A stretch of 64,000 nucleotides of DNA from DATFWC01 sp963777755 (GTDB lineage Bacteria > Pseudomonadota > Alphaproteobacteria > Rhizobiales > Xanthobacteraceae). Of this stretch, positions 41,443 through 49,300 are shown one piece after another (position 1 is the stretch's first letter; each line of letters starts with the position of its first letter). The translations under genes and the position numbers were made by a program. The notes under the pieces were generated by a model, which had not been told where the DNA came from, ran no database searches, and was given only the letters and a program-made list of their open reading frames with translations. The DNA lies in assembly GCA_963777755.1 (NCBI GenBank), contig CAVZSC010000025.1:620001-684000 (forward strand), in the 5' to 3' direction.

Positions 41443-42025
41443 GCATGCGCACCGCCTTCGCCATCGTGGCCGCGGACGCCAGCGCTGCGGTGTCGGCGAC
41501 GCTGGCGTATTCCCGGTGCATGACGGCGAGGGTGAGCTGGTGCACGTCCTCGGCCGTCCACAACCGGCCACGCAGGTCGCGCACATCGACCGCCCAGCAC
41601 GCATCCGCCGCTACGAATACCCGATAGCCCAGATTGCCGGCGTGCCGCACGGTGGCGTCGACCGAGTTGTGGGTGAGCACGCCGCACACCACGAGGGTCG
41701 TCGTCCCGCGGTCGGTCAGCATCGCGTCCAGCCCGGTGCCGATGAAGGCCGAATTGACGTGCTTGCCGATCACCGGCTCCTCGTCCCGCGGCATGGCTTC
41801 CGGCTTGAACGCATGCTCCGGCGTGCCTGGCCGATAGGGTGAACGCGCCTCCTCGGAATCGTGGCGTACGTGCACGATCGGCATGCCGGCATCCCGCCAG
41901 GCCGAAAGAAGCGCCGCGATATTGTGCTCGGCGTCCGGATTATTGCGCGGACCCCATTTGGGATGATCGATCGCCCGCTGCACGTCGACCACGAGGAGGA
42001 CCGTATCGGACGGAAGGCGCGGCAT
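41429..42025 (-). CDS. Isochorismatase-fold protein with Ser in place of the catalytic Cys
   Basis: 198 residues. Asp14 (LLVVDVQRAID) and Lys88 (VIGKHVNSAF) of the usual triad are kept. The position of the nucleophilic cysteine in the GxxTxxCVxxTxR motif is Ser121 here (CGVLTHNSVDATVRHAG). True isochorismatases also lack the cysteine and use water, whereas amidohydrolase members need it, so this protein is probably not a standard cysteine hydrolase. Substrate unknown. The MaoC-family gene lies three bases upstream on the same strand, so both probably act together. It overlaps the LysR gene tail to tail. Confidence 0.82.
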   Translation of the reverse strand: MPRLPSDTVLLVVDVQRAIDHPKWGPRNNPDAEHNIAALLSAWRDAGMPIVHVRHDSEEARSPYRPGTPEHAFKPEAMPRDEEPVIGKHVNSAFIGTGLDAMLTDRGTTTLVVCGVLTHNSVDATVRHAGNLGYRVFVAADACWAVDVRDLRGRLWTAEDVHQLTLAVMHREYASVADTAALASAATMAKAVRMLRQR

Positions 42026-42028
42026 GCT

Positions 42029-43078
42029 TCACCGCGGGATGACGACCCAGTAATCGAGGTCGAGGATGACGGCCGGATCGTACTCCTCGCCGGTTCGGAA
42101 CGGAAACTCGGCGCAGGGAAAATCCTTGGTGGCAACGGTGCGCACGCGCAGTGCGCCGACGTCGCTGCGTCCGGGCAGCTCGGCCCGGTCCAGCACCTCG
42201 CTCCAGGCAAACACGGTATCGCCGGCGAACAGTGGCGCCACGTGCCGGCCGCCATTGATCCCGGCGACGTGGAACGCATTGGCGAGTCCGTTGAACGAGA
42301 GCGCGCGGGCGAGCGAGATGACATGCCCGCCATAGACCAGCCGGCGAGCGAACCGCCCCTGTGCCTCGGTGAACTGGTTGAAGTGCACGCGGGCCGTGTT
42401 CTGGTAAAGACGCGTCGCGATCTGGTGTTCCGCCTCCTCGACCGTCATGCCGTCGACGTGGTCGATCTTCTCGCCCACCGCGTAGTCGCTCCAGCGATAC
42501 GGGCTGCCGGCGAAGGCGAAATCGTAGGCGCCCGCGTCGATCGGAGGGCAGGCATCGCCCAGCATGTCCGGCGCGAGCGCCACCAGGAGCCGGGGCACAT
42601 GGTCGGCGGGAGCCGCCGCCGCCTCGTCGCGCTTGCGCACCATCACCCAGCGCACGTATTCGAGGACGCGCGTGCCGTCCTGCCGGAGGCCGGTGGAGCG
42701 CACGTAGACGATGCCGGTCTTGCGGTTGGAGTTCTCCTTGAGCCCGATGATCTCAGAGGTCGCGGTCAGCGTATCGCCCGGATAGACGGGGCTGAGGAAG
42801 CGGCAGCCCGCATAGCCCAGATTGGCGATCGCGTTGAGCGAGATGTCCGGCACGGTCTTGCCGAACACCACGTGGAACACCAGGAGATCGTCGATCGGCG
42901 CCCGCGCGTAGCCGATCGCATGCGCGAACGCATCCGACGACTGGACGGCAAGGCGCGTGCCGTAGAGCGCCGTGTAGAGCGCCACGTCGCCGGCCGTGAC
43001 GGTACGCGGCGTCGGGTGCTTGATGATCTGCCCGAGACGGAAATCCTCGAAGAAATTGCCGGAACTGGTCTTGCTCAT
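42029..43078 (-). CDS. MaoC-family hydratase, probable mesaconyl-CoA hydratase (Mch-like)
   Basis: 349 residues with two hotdog/MaoC modules: about 10-150 (GNFFEDFRLGQIIKHPTPRT, then SSDAFAHAIGYARAPIDDLL) and 185-345 (RWSDYAVGEKIDHVDGMTVE, then HFNQFTEAQGRFARRLVYGG). The long double-module form and the FFEDFxLGQ...TPRTxTxGDxALYTALY pattern resemble mesaconyl-C1-CoA hydratase of the ethylmalonyl-CoA pathway and related plant-type citramalyl routes. It would hydrate mesaconyl-CoA to beta-methylmalyl-CoA. No other ethylmalonyl pathway gene is in view, so the role is moderately supported. A GTG six bases upstream is an alternative start. Confidence 0.72.
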   Translation of the reverse strand: MSKTSSGNFFEDFRLGQIIKHPTPRTVTAGDVALYTALYGTRLAVQSSDAFAHAIGYARAPIDDLLVFHVVFGKTVPDISLNAIANLGYAGCRFLSPVYPGDTLTATSEIIGLKENSNRKTGIVYVRSTGLRQDGTRVLEYVRWVMVRKRDEAAAAPADHVPRLLVALAPDMLGDACPPIDAGAYDFAFAGSPYRWSDYAVGEKIDHVDGMTVEEAEHQIATRLYQNTARVHFNQFTEAQGRFARRLVYGGHVISLARALSFNGLANAFHVAGINGGRHVAPLFAGDTVFAWSEVLDRAELPGRSDVGALRVRTVATKDFPCAEFPFRTGEEYDPAVILDLDYWVVIPR

Positions 43079-43258
43079 CCTCACTCTCGCTGACGGCGGT
43101 ATCGGCCCCGGCAGCCCAGGCTAGCACTCACGATCCTTTGAGCGAAATAGCCGACGGCGGAATGTTCAAGCACTTCAGGACACTGCGGTTCGTTTTTCGC
43201 CCATGGTTCACGGACCGGGCGCGGCGTGTTAGAAGTCGGGCTCGAGAGTTGAGCCGGG

Positions 43259-43834
43259 ATGGCAGCGAACGAAACCATACAGGTCTTGGAGCGGACGGAC
43301 GGCGACGGCACGCTCGACGATCTCCTGCAGCGCACCGCCGCGGGGGATCAGGCGGCGTTTCGCATGCTCTATGAGCAGAGCGCCGGGACGCTGTTCGCCG
43401 TGTGCCTGCGCATCGTGCGCCATCGGCGGCTCGCCGAAGAGCTGCTGCGCGAGGCCTACGTTCGCATCTGGGAGCGTGCGCGCGAGCACGAGCCAGGCAG
43501 CGCACTCAGCTGGATGATCGCCATCGTCCGCGACCATGCGATCGACACGATCCGCCTGCGCATGGGCGAAGACCGCCCGCCGGACGACCTGACCCTCGAA
43601 GCCGCCGAGCCGTCCGCGCTGGGCGCGATCGAGGCCAAGGTCGAGTTCGAGGCGATCGGGCGCTGCCTGCGCGAGCTGCCCTATGCGGAGCGGCACGCGA
43701 TCATCCTGGCCTACCGGGACGGCTTGAGCTACGAGCAGTTGGCAGTTCTGCTCGGCGTTTCGACCGAATCCGTCAAGGCCTCGGTCGGCCAAGGGCTGGC
43801 ACGGTTGCGCGCGTGCCTGGACCAGACCTCATGA
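43259..43834 (+). CDS. ECF-type RNA polymerase sigma factor
   Basis: 191 residues. Region 2 spans about 22-95 (AAFRMLYEQSAGTLFAVCLR ... AYVRIWERAREHEPGSALSW) and region 4 about 135-188 (LPYAERHAIILAYRDGLSYE ... STESVKASVGQGLARLRACL), separated by a short linker, so it is a minimal group IV sigma. The next gene overlaps by four bases (ATGA) and encodes an anti-sigma-like protein, the usual arrangement for a ligand-controlled ECF pair. It resembles the SigK/RskA group. The target promoter is not evident in the 180 bases upstream. Confidence 0.9.
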   Translation: MAANETIQVLERTDGDGTLDDLLQRTAAGDQAAFRMLYEQSAGTLFAVCLRIVRHRRLAEELLREAYVRIWERAREHEPGSALSWMIAIVRDHAIDTIRLRMGEDRPPDDLTLEAAEPSALGAIEAKVEFEAIGRCLRELPYAERHAIILAYRDGLSYEQLAVLLGVSTESVKASVGQGLARLRACLDQTS

Positions 43835-44364
43835 GCGACACCAACGAATATCGAGCGGCCGAATACGTGCTGGGCCTGCTGCGTCCGGAGGAACGAAGCG
43901 CGGTCGAGCGGGCTGCCGCCACCGACCGGGCGCTGGCCGAGGAAATCGCGTTCTGGAACGAGCGGCTGGCGCCGCTGCTCGACACCGCCGAGGTCAGGCC
44001 GCCGCCCGATCTGTTCGAGCGGGTCGAGGCGACGATCCGATCGCGCAGCGGGCAACTGCCGGGAACGCTCACGATCCGCCAGGACGAAGGGGAATGGCAG
44101 CCGCTGGTCGAAGGCGTCGAGCGCAAGATGCTGGCGAGCCCGGTCCCGGGCCGCGTCACCTTCCTGATCCGCGGCAGGCCGGGCGCGCGCTTTCCCGCCC
44201 ATCCGCACGCCGAGGACGAGGAGTGTTTCGTGCTCGAAGGCGACATCACCTTCGATACGCTGACCCTGCACGCCGGCGACTACCACGTGGCGCACCGCGG
44301 CAGTCCGCATCCGAAGGCAACCACGAAGGGCGGCTGCCTGCTGCTGATGTCTACGGCGGCGTGA
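43831..44364 (+). CDS. Soluble anti-sigma factor with C-terminal cupin (ChrR-like) domain
   Basis: 177 residues. The N-terminal ~70 residues (EYRAAEYVLGLLRPEERSAV ... EIAFWNERLAPLLD) look like the sigma-binding segment of RskA-type anti-sigma factors. There is no membrane span and no HxxxCxxC zinc motif. Residues ~85-175 form a cupin (FPAHPHAEDEECFVLEGDIT, then HAGDYHVAHRGSPHPK) with histidines and glutamate able to hold a metal, like the sensor half of ChrR. I infer that it holds the preceding sigma factor in the cytosol and lets it go on a redox or metal signal. It ends by overlapping the convergent zinc-ribbon gene by 14 bases. Confidence 0.82.
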   Translation: MSDTNEYRAAEYVLGLLRPEERSAVERAAATDRALAEEIAFWNERLAPLLDTAEVRPPPDLFERVEATIRSRSGQLPGTLTIRQDEGEWQPLVEGVERKMLASPVPGRVTFLIRGRPGARFPAHPHAEDEECFVLEGDITFDTLTLHAGDYHVAHRGSPHPKATTKGGCLLLMSTAA

Positions 44365-44659
44365 CGGCGGGCGAGATCTCCCGACCGCGGCGATCCATTT
44401 CACAACCACAGCTCGGACACGTCCAGCCGCCCCACAACATCTGCCGGACCGCGGCGGGACGGCGCAGTGGCGGCATCGTCGCAGCGCAGCGCGGGCACGT
44501 CTTGCGGCTCGCGGCGGCGCCGATCGCCAGCACGACTCCGATCACGATCGCCACGACCACGGGAGCGCTTCCCCACAGCCCGCCGATCGAATTTGTGCCG
44601 ACCGAGAAAACGACGGTACCGACCGCGACGGCGAGAAGCAGGGACGCTGCGCGAAGCAT
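44351..44659 (-). CDS. Small membrane protein with zinc ribbon
   Basis: 102 residues from ATG 44659, preceded by GGAGGGTC at good distance. Two hydrophobic spans (MLRAASLLLAVAVGTVVFSV and APVVVAIVIGVVLAIGAAA) are followed by a cytoplasmic-type zinc ribbon with two CxxC knuckles (KTCPRCAATM and WTCPSCGCEMD). I do not know a named family. Such proteins may act as membrane-bound sensors or adaptors. The tail-to-tail overlap with the anti-sigma gene is 14 bases. No regulator link is shown. Confidence 0.7.
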   Translation of the reverse strand: MLRAASLLLAVAVGTVVFSVGTNSIGGLWGSAPVVVAIVIGVVLAIGAAASRKTCPRCAATMPPLRRPAAVRQMLWGGWTCPSCGCEMDRRGREISPAVTPP

Positions 44660-44798
44660 GGGCCGACCCTCCATCGATGCTGCCGCATTGGTCGCCGTGG
44701 CACCGGATAGGTTCACGCGTCGGGCCGGCATCGCTCGCCTTGCCAAGCCCGCCGGCGGCCTTTAGGTCTCGGCGAGCATGACGCGTCAGCGAGGCACC

Positions 44799-45911
44799 AT
44801 GGCGACCTACAAGCTCCTTCTTCTCCCCGGCGACGGCATCGGCCCTGAGGTCATGGCCGAAGTCGCGCGGCTCATCGACTGGATGAACGCGCGCGGGCTC
44901 GGCCGCTTCGATACCGAAGAGGGGCTGGTGGGCGGCGCCGCCTACGACGCGCACGGCGTCGCGATCACCGAGGAGACGATGCGGCAGGCGCACGCCGCCG
45001 ATGCGGTGATCTTCGGCGCGGTCGGCGGGCCGAAATGGGACAAGGTGCCGTACGACGTCCGCCCCGAGGCAGGCCTGCTGCGGCTGCGCAAGGATCTGGC
45101 GCTGTACGCCAACCTGCGCCCCGCCGTCACCTATCCGGCGCTCGCCGATGCCTCGAGCCTCAAGCGCGAGCTGGTCGAGGGGCTCGACATCATGATCCTG
45201 CGCGAGCTCACCGGCGGGGTGTATTTCGGCGAGCCGAAGACCATCACGGATCTCGGCAACGGGCAGAAGCGCGCCGTCGACACCCAGGTCTACGACACCT
45301 ACGAGATCGAGCGCATCGCGCGCGTCGCCTTCGAGCTCGCCCGGGCGCGACGCAACAAGGTGACCTCGATGGAGAAGCGCAACGTGATGAAGACCGGCGT
45401 GCTGTGGAACGAGGTCGTCACCGAGGTGCACCGGCGCGAGTTCCGGGATGTCACGCTCGAGCATCAGCTGGCCGACGCGGGCGGCATGCAGCTCGTGCGC
45501 AATCCGAAGCAATTCGACGTGATCGTGACCGACAACCTGTTCGGCGACATGCTCTCCGACGTCGCCGCCATGCTCACCGGCTCGCTCGGCATGCTCGCCT
45601 CCGCCTCGCTCGGCGAGGTCGACCTGAAGACGAAGCGACGCAAGGCGATGTACGAGCCGGTGCACGGGTCGGCACCCGACATCGCCGGCAAGGGCGTCGC
45701 CAATCCGATCGCCATGATCGCCTCGTTCGGCATGGCCCTGCGCTACTCGTTCGACATGAAGCAAGCGGCTGACTGGATCGACCAGGCGATCGCCGCAGCA
45801 CTCGCGCGCGGCCTGCGCACCGCCGACATCAAGTCGGAAGGCACGACCGTGGTCGGGACAAACGAGATGGGTGAGGCGATCGTCGCCGAGATGGAGCGGC
45901 TGGCTGCATGA
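44799..45911 (+). CDS. leuB: 3-isopropylmalate dehydrogenase (LeuB-type)
   Basis: 370 residues from ATG 44799, preceded by GCGAGG; an upstream in-frame ATG at 44778 is weaker. The beta-decarboxylating dehydrogenase fold shows LLPGDGIGPEVMAEV, the substrate loop LRLRKDLALYANLRP, ELTGGVYFGEP, the NAD/metal-site DNLFGDMLSDVAAML and YEPVHGSAPDIAGKG. LeuB oxidatively decarboxylates 3-isopropylmalate in leucine synthesis. No leuACD genes are adjacent, and the stop overlaps a Bug-type binding protein start, so this may be a paralogue used for another malate or tartrate derivative. The family is sure, the pathway less so. Confidence 0.85.
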   Translation: MATYKLLLLPGDGIGPEVMAEVARLIDWMNARGLGRFDTEEGLVGGAAYDAHGVAITEETMRQAHAADAVIFGAVGGPKWDKVPYDVRPEAGLLRLRKDLALYANLRPAVTYPALADASSLKRELVEGLDIMILRELTGGVYFGEPKTITDLGNGQKRAVDTQVYDTYEIERIARVAFELARARRNKVTSMEKRNVMKTGVLWNEVVTEVHRREFRDVTLEHQLADAGGMQLVRNPKQFDVIVTDNLFGDMLSDVAAMLTGSLGMLASASLGEVDLKTKRRKAMYEPVHGSAPDIAGKGVANPIAMIASFGMALRYSFDMKQAADWIDQAIAAALARGLRTADIKSEGTTVVGTNEMGEAIVAEMERLAA

Positions 45912-46882
45912 CGAACAGGTTGCGATCGCGTTACGCTGTCGCGGCGGCTCTCTTCACCGCTCTCGCGCCCGTCGCGCACGCGCAGTCCTGGCCGACGCAA
46001 CCGATTCGCATCATCGTACCGTTCGCACCGGGCGGCCTCAACGACGTGGTGGCGCGGCTGGTCGCGCCGCACCTGGAGAAATCGCTCGGCCAGCCGGTCG
46101 TCATCGACAACCGGCCCGGCGCAAGCGGCATCGTCGGCTCGAGCGCCGCCGCCAAGGCGGCGCCCGACGGGCACACGCTGCTGATGGTGGCGTCGAGCTA
46201 CACGATCCTTCCTGCCACCCAGGGCAAGCTGCCCTATGACCCGGAGCGCGACCTGGCGCCGGTCGGCATGGTGGCGAAGAACTCGCTGTTGTTTCTGGTC
46301 AATCAAAAGCTCGCCGCCAGGACGCTGCCTGAATTCGTCGCGCTCGCCAAGACCAGTCCGGGCAAGCTCAACTACGGCTCGCCGGGGGCGGCGACCCAGA
46401 CCCACCTGGTGATCGAGCTGTTCAGCCGGCTCGCCGGCATTCAACTCCAGCACATCCCGTATCGCGGCGGCGCGCCGGCCATCCAGGCGATGCTGGCGGA
46501 CGATACGCAGTTCACGGTCATCTCGACCCTGCTGGCGCTGCCGCAGATCCAGGCCGGCAGCCTGCGGGCGATCGCGACCGGGGGGCTTGCGCGCGAGGCG
46601 CAGCTGCCCGACGTGCCGACCGTCGCAGAGCAGGGCTTTCCCGGATTCGAGGCGGTGCAGTGGGTCGGTCTGCTCGCCACCGCGGGCACGCCGGATGCAG
46701 TGCTCACCCGCCTCAATGCAGAGCTCAACCGCGCGCTCAAGGATCCCGACCTGATCGCCAGGCTGGCCGCGCAGGGTCAGTCGCCAGGCGGCGGCAGCGC
46801 GGCCGATTTCGCCAAGCTGATCGGCAGCGAGATCCGCAATTGGACCGACGTCGCCCGCGCGGCGAGCATCAAGGCGGAGTAA
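45908..46882 (+). CDS. Bug/TctC-family periplasmic solute-binding protein
   Basis: 324 residues. The signal peptide is MTNRLRSRYAVAAALFTALA followed by PVAHAQ. The mature protein starts SWPTQPIRIIVPFAPGG and has VVIDNRPGASG, KAAPDGHTLLM, the IPYRGGAPAIQAML pocket strand and DVPTVAEQGFPGF, all typical of Bug receptors for carboxylates. The ATG overlaps the leuB TGA (ATGA), so the two are translationally coupled. This suggests that the receptor brings in, or senses, a compound related to the dehydrogenase's substrate (for example a malate derivative), which is inference. No transporter membrane genes are adjacent. Confidence 0.9.
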   Translation: MTNRLRSRYAVAAALFTALAPVAHAQSWPTQPIRIIVPFAPGGLNDVVARLVAPHLEKSLGQPVVIDNRPGASGIVGSSAAAKAAPDGHTLLMVASSYTILPATQGKLPYDPERDLAPVGMVAKNSLLFLVNQKLAARTLPEFVALAKTSPGKLNYGSPGAATQTHLVIELFSRLAGIQLQHIPYRGGAPAIQAMLADDTQFTVISTLLALPQIQAGSLRAIATGGLAREAQLPDVPTVAEQGFPGFEAVQWVGLLATAGTPDAVLTRLNAELNRALKDPDLIARLAAQGQSPGGGSAADFAKLIGSEIRNWTDVARAASIKAE

Positions 46883-46948
46883 GCGCGTTATCCCTGCCCA
46901 GCCGCTCGCGGCCGGGGATCGGCTCCCTCAACAACATTGGCTGCGCGC

Positions 46949-47305
46949 CTAATATCCCCAGCTGGGAGCACGATAGGAATGGAGCCACCACGGGTGCGGA
47001 AGAGGGGACCTGGCCGCCTCGTTCGGAAGATAGTAATCGATTGCGCTCCGGGCGTTGGGAGGGAATATATAGTCCGTGTAATTCTTGCTGCCCTGGTAGA
47101 CCTCGGTGCCGGCATCCAGGTAGGAGCGCCGGGTGACCGTGACGCGCGTGCGTGACCGCCGCACCGTCACGCCGGCCTCACCGCGCACGACCTGGGCGGA
47201 TGGCGCCGCGACCGCGGTCGACCGCCGTTTCGTGGCGGCATCGGCCGATGCGCCGAGCACGGCGACGGCCGCGGCAGTCAGCACGGCCAGGGACATCAGG
47301 CGCAT
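46949..47305 (-). CDS. Small secreted basic protein of unknown function
   Basis: 118 residues. The start at ATG 47305 has GAGGTGG just upstream and gives the signal peptide MRLMSLAVLTAAAVAVLGAS (then ADA); an ATG 21 bases earlier is possible. The mature N-terminal half is rich in Arg, Val and Thr (VTVRRSRTRVTVTRRSYLDA). The C-terminal half has Tyr/Pro motifs (YQGSKNYTDYIFPPNARSAI and PHPWWLHSYRAPSWGY). Short envelope proteins of this design, with a YxDYxFPP motif, are frequent in rhizobia but lack a known role. It is divergent from the sulfite dehydrogenase operon. Confidence 0.65.
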   Translation of the reverse strand: MRLMSLAVLTAAAVAVLGASADAATKRRSTAVAAPSAQVVRGEAGVTVRRSRTRVTVTRRSYLDAGTEVYQGSKNYTDYIFPPNARSAIDYYLPNEAARSPLPHPWWLHSYRAPSWGY

Positions 47306-47402
47306 TGTCCACCTCAATCGGTTCATCTCGTGCCAATCTAGCCCGGATTTCCGCGCCGCAATAGTGCTTTACGGCAACACCGGCCGTGGCACCAACGTCG
47401 GA

Positions 47403-47432
47403 TTGACAGCCGCCGTTCCCGCCTCATACACA
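47403..47432 (+). promoter_or_regulatory. Candidate sigma-70 promoter of the sorAB-like operon
   Basis: A perfect -35 hexamer TTGACA (47403-47408) and TACACA (47427-47432) are separated by 18 bases. The ATG of the sulfite dehydrogenase gene is 35 bases beyond the -10, with GAGGAGGAAAG as ribosome site. Good sequence fit and position, without expression data. Confidence 0.5.
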
Positions 47433-47466
47433 TTCCACCACAAGAATATAACGTGAGGAGGAAAGC

Positions 47467-48813
47467 ATGGGGACCGAACGCTCCATCGAGGAGCTCTATC
47501 GCGACGATCCCGAGCGGGCGGACGCCGTTGCGTTCGGCCGGCACAGTACCCCGAGCCGGCGCGGGTTCCTCGGCGGGAGCGGGCTTGCCGCCATGAGCGT
47601 CGCGCTCGGCGGCGCCATTCCGTTTGCCGAGCATATGCCGCAGGGCCTCATCCCGGCGGCTTTCGCCCAGACGGCGCCCTCCGGCCCGCCTCCCGCCCCC
47701 GCCAAGGGGCCGCAATACCTGAAATTCCCCGGCAAGAGCGACAAGCTGGTGCTGCTCGGCGAGCGCCCGCTGGTGGCGGAGACGCCGGAAAACCTGCTGG
47801 ACGACGACACGACCCCGACCGACAAGTTCTTCGTCCGCAACAATGGGCAAATCCCCGAGGAGACCAAGGAGCCCGAAAAGTGGAAGCTCGTGGTCGACGG
47901 CGAGGTGACCAACAAGCTCGAGCTGACGCTGGCCGACCTCAAGACCAAGTTCCGGTCGGTGACGCGCCGCCTGGTGCTGGAATGCGGTGGCAACGGCCGC
48001 TCCTTCTTCACGCCCCAGGCGCGCGGCAACCAGTGGACCAACGGCGGTGCGGGCTGCGCCGAGTGGACCGGCGTGCGCGTGGTCGACGTGCTCAAGGACG
48101 CCGGCGTGAAGCCGTCGGCGATTTTTTCCGGACATTACGGCGCCGACCCGCACCTCTCCGGCGAGCGCGGCAAGGACGCGATCTCGCGCGGCGTGCCGAT
48201 CAAGAAGCTGATGGACGACAGCAACCTGATCGTCTGGGCGATGAACGGGCAGCCGCTGGCGAACATCCACGGCGGCCCGCTGCGGCTCGTCATTGCCGGC
48301 TGGCCGGGCTCGGTCTCCTCCAAATGGCTGACCCGCATCTGGATCCGCGACAAGATCCATGACGGCCAGGGCATGGGCGGCACGTCCTATCGGGTCGCGA
48401 TCAACCCGATGGTGCCGGGCGACAAGCCCGATGAGAAGAACTTCCGCGACCTCGAGTCGATGCCGGTGCGCGCCATCGTCACCAGCCCGGCCAACGGGAC
48501 GAAGCTCGCCGCGGGCACGCGCGAGCTCAAGCTGCGCGGCGCGTCGTGGGCCGGCGACCACACGGTGAAGCAGGTCGACCTGTCGACCGATTTCGGCGCG
48601 ACCTGGCAGCGCATGAAGCTCGACAAGCCCAAGAACAAATACGACTGGCAGCGTTGGACCGGCAGCGTGAAGCTGCCGAGCGACGGCTATTACGAGATCT
48701 GGGCGCGGGCGACGGACTCGCGCGGCATCATGCAGCCGCACCTCGCGGGCAACTGGAACCCGCAAGGCTACGGCGGCAACCCGATGCACCGGGTCGCCGT
48801 GCTGATCGGCTGA
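47467..48813 (+). CDS. sorA: Sulfite oxidase-family molybdenum enzyme (SorA-like sulfite dehydrogenase)
   Basis: 448 residues. A twin-arginine signal (SRRGFLGGSG, residues 30-39) sends the folded enzyme to the periplasm. The molybdenum-coordinating cysteine is Cys173 in LVLECGGNGRS. A C-terminal Mo-co dimerisation domain (about 320-445) has GASWAGDHTVKQVDLSTDFG and HLAGNWNPQGYGGNP. It oxidises sulfite to sulfate and passes electrons to a c-type cytochrome. The next gene encodes a small cytochrome c, as in sorAB operons. A strong GAGGAGG site and a good promoter lie upstream. Some sulfite-oxidase homologues act on other substrates, so activity is probable, not certain. Confidence 0.85.
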   Translation: MGTERSIEELYRDDPERADAVAFGRHSTPSRRGFLGGSGLAAMSVALGGAIPFAEHMPQGLIPAAFAQTAPSGPPPAPAKGPQYLKFPGKSDKLVLLGERPLVAETPENLLDDDTTPTDKFFVRNNGQIPEETKEPEKWKLVVDGEVTNKLELTLADLKTKFRSVTRRLVLECGGNGRSFFTPQARGNQWTNGGAGCAEWTGVRVVDVLKDAGVKPSAIFSGHYGADPHLSGERGKDAISRGVPIKKLMDDSNLIVWAMNGQPLANIHGGPLRLVIAGWPGSVSSKWLTRIWIRDKIHDGQGMGGTSYRVAINPMVPGDKPDEKNFRDLESMPVRAIVTSPANGTKLAAGTRELKLRGASWAGDHTVKQVDLSTDFGATWQRMKLDKPKNKYDWQRWTGSVKLPSDGYYEIWARATDSRGIMQPHLAGNWNPQGYGGNPMHRVAVLIG

Positions 48814-49164
48814 TGAATTCGGATCGCGCTGGCCGTGGTGGCGCTCGTGCTCGGCACGAGCCTGGCCGGCGCGCAATCCGCCTTCACGCCGAGCGAGGAG
48901 GCGCCCGAGCAGTTTCCCACCGGCGCCGGCCGCGACGAGACCTTCTATGCCTGCACCGCCTGCCACAATTTCAAGCTGGTGGCGGCGCAGGGCATGACGC
49001 GCCGCCAATGGGAGGATTCGCTCGCCTGGATGACGCAGCGGCACAACATGCCGCCGCTCGAGGGCAAGGAGCGCAATCTCGTGCTCGACTATCTCGAGGC
49101 CACGTTCCCGCCGCGTGCGCCGGCGTCGCCGGGCGGCTGGCGCAATCCGTTCAGCAAGCAGTAG
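48813..49164 (+). CDS. sorB: Small cytochrome c (SorB-like), start region likely frameshifted
   Basis: One heme-binding CTACH motif is visible within ETFYACTACHNFKLVAAQGM, and a methionine near HNMPPL is a candidate sixth ligand. The coding frame is open from TGA 48814 and has only a poorly placed GTG (48835) as start. However, ATG 48813 overlaps the sorA stop (TGATG). Removing one T from GAATTC (48815-48820) links it to the frame and gives a normal signal peptide, MNRIALAVVALVLGTSLAGA followed by Q. I therefore place the start at 48813 and regard the extra T as a probable sequence error. The protein would accept electrons from the SorA-like enzyme in the periplasm. Confidence 0.75.
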
Positions 49165-49227
49165 CGTTGGCTCGCCGACTTCGTCATCGCCGGGCGAGCC
49201 GCTACAGCGGCGAGGGTTGACCCGGCG

Positions 49228-49284
49228 ATCTCGCTTAGGAAGGCAGCGCCCCGCTAAGCGAGATGGCCGGCACAAGGCCGGCCA
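49228..49284. terminator. Two adjacent hairpins between convergent genes
   Basis: ATCTCGCTTA (49228-49237) pairs perfectly with TAAGCGAGAT (49255-49264). TGGCCGGC (49264-49271) pairs with GCCGGCCA (49277-49284). They lie between the cytochrome gene and the GyrI-like gene. Neither has a clear U tract. They may be repeat elements that serve as transcript ends in both directions. Confidence 0.4.
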
Positions 49285-49300
49285 TGACGACCGAGAGGCG

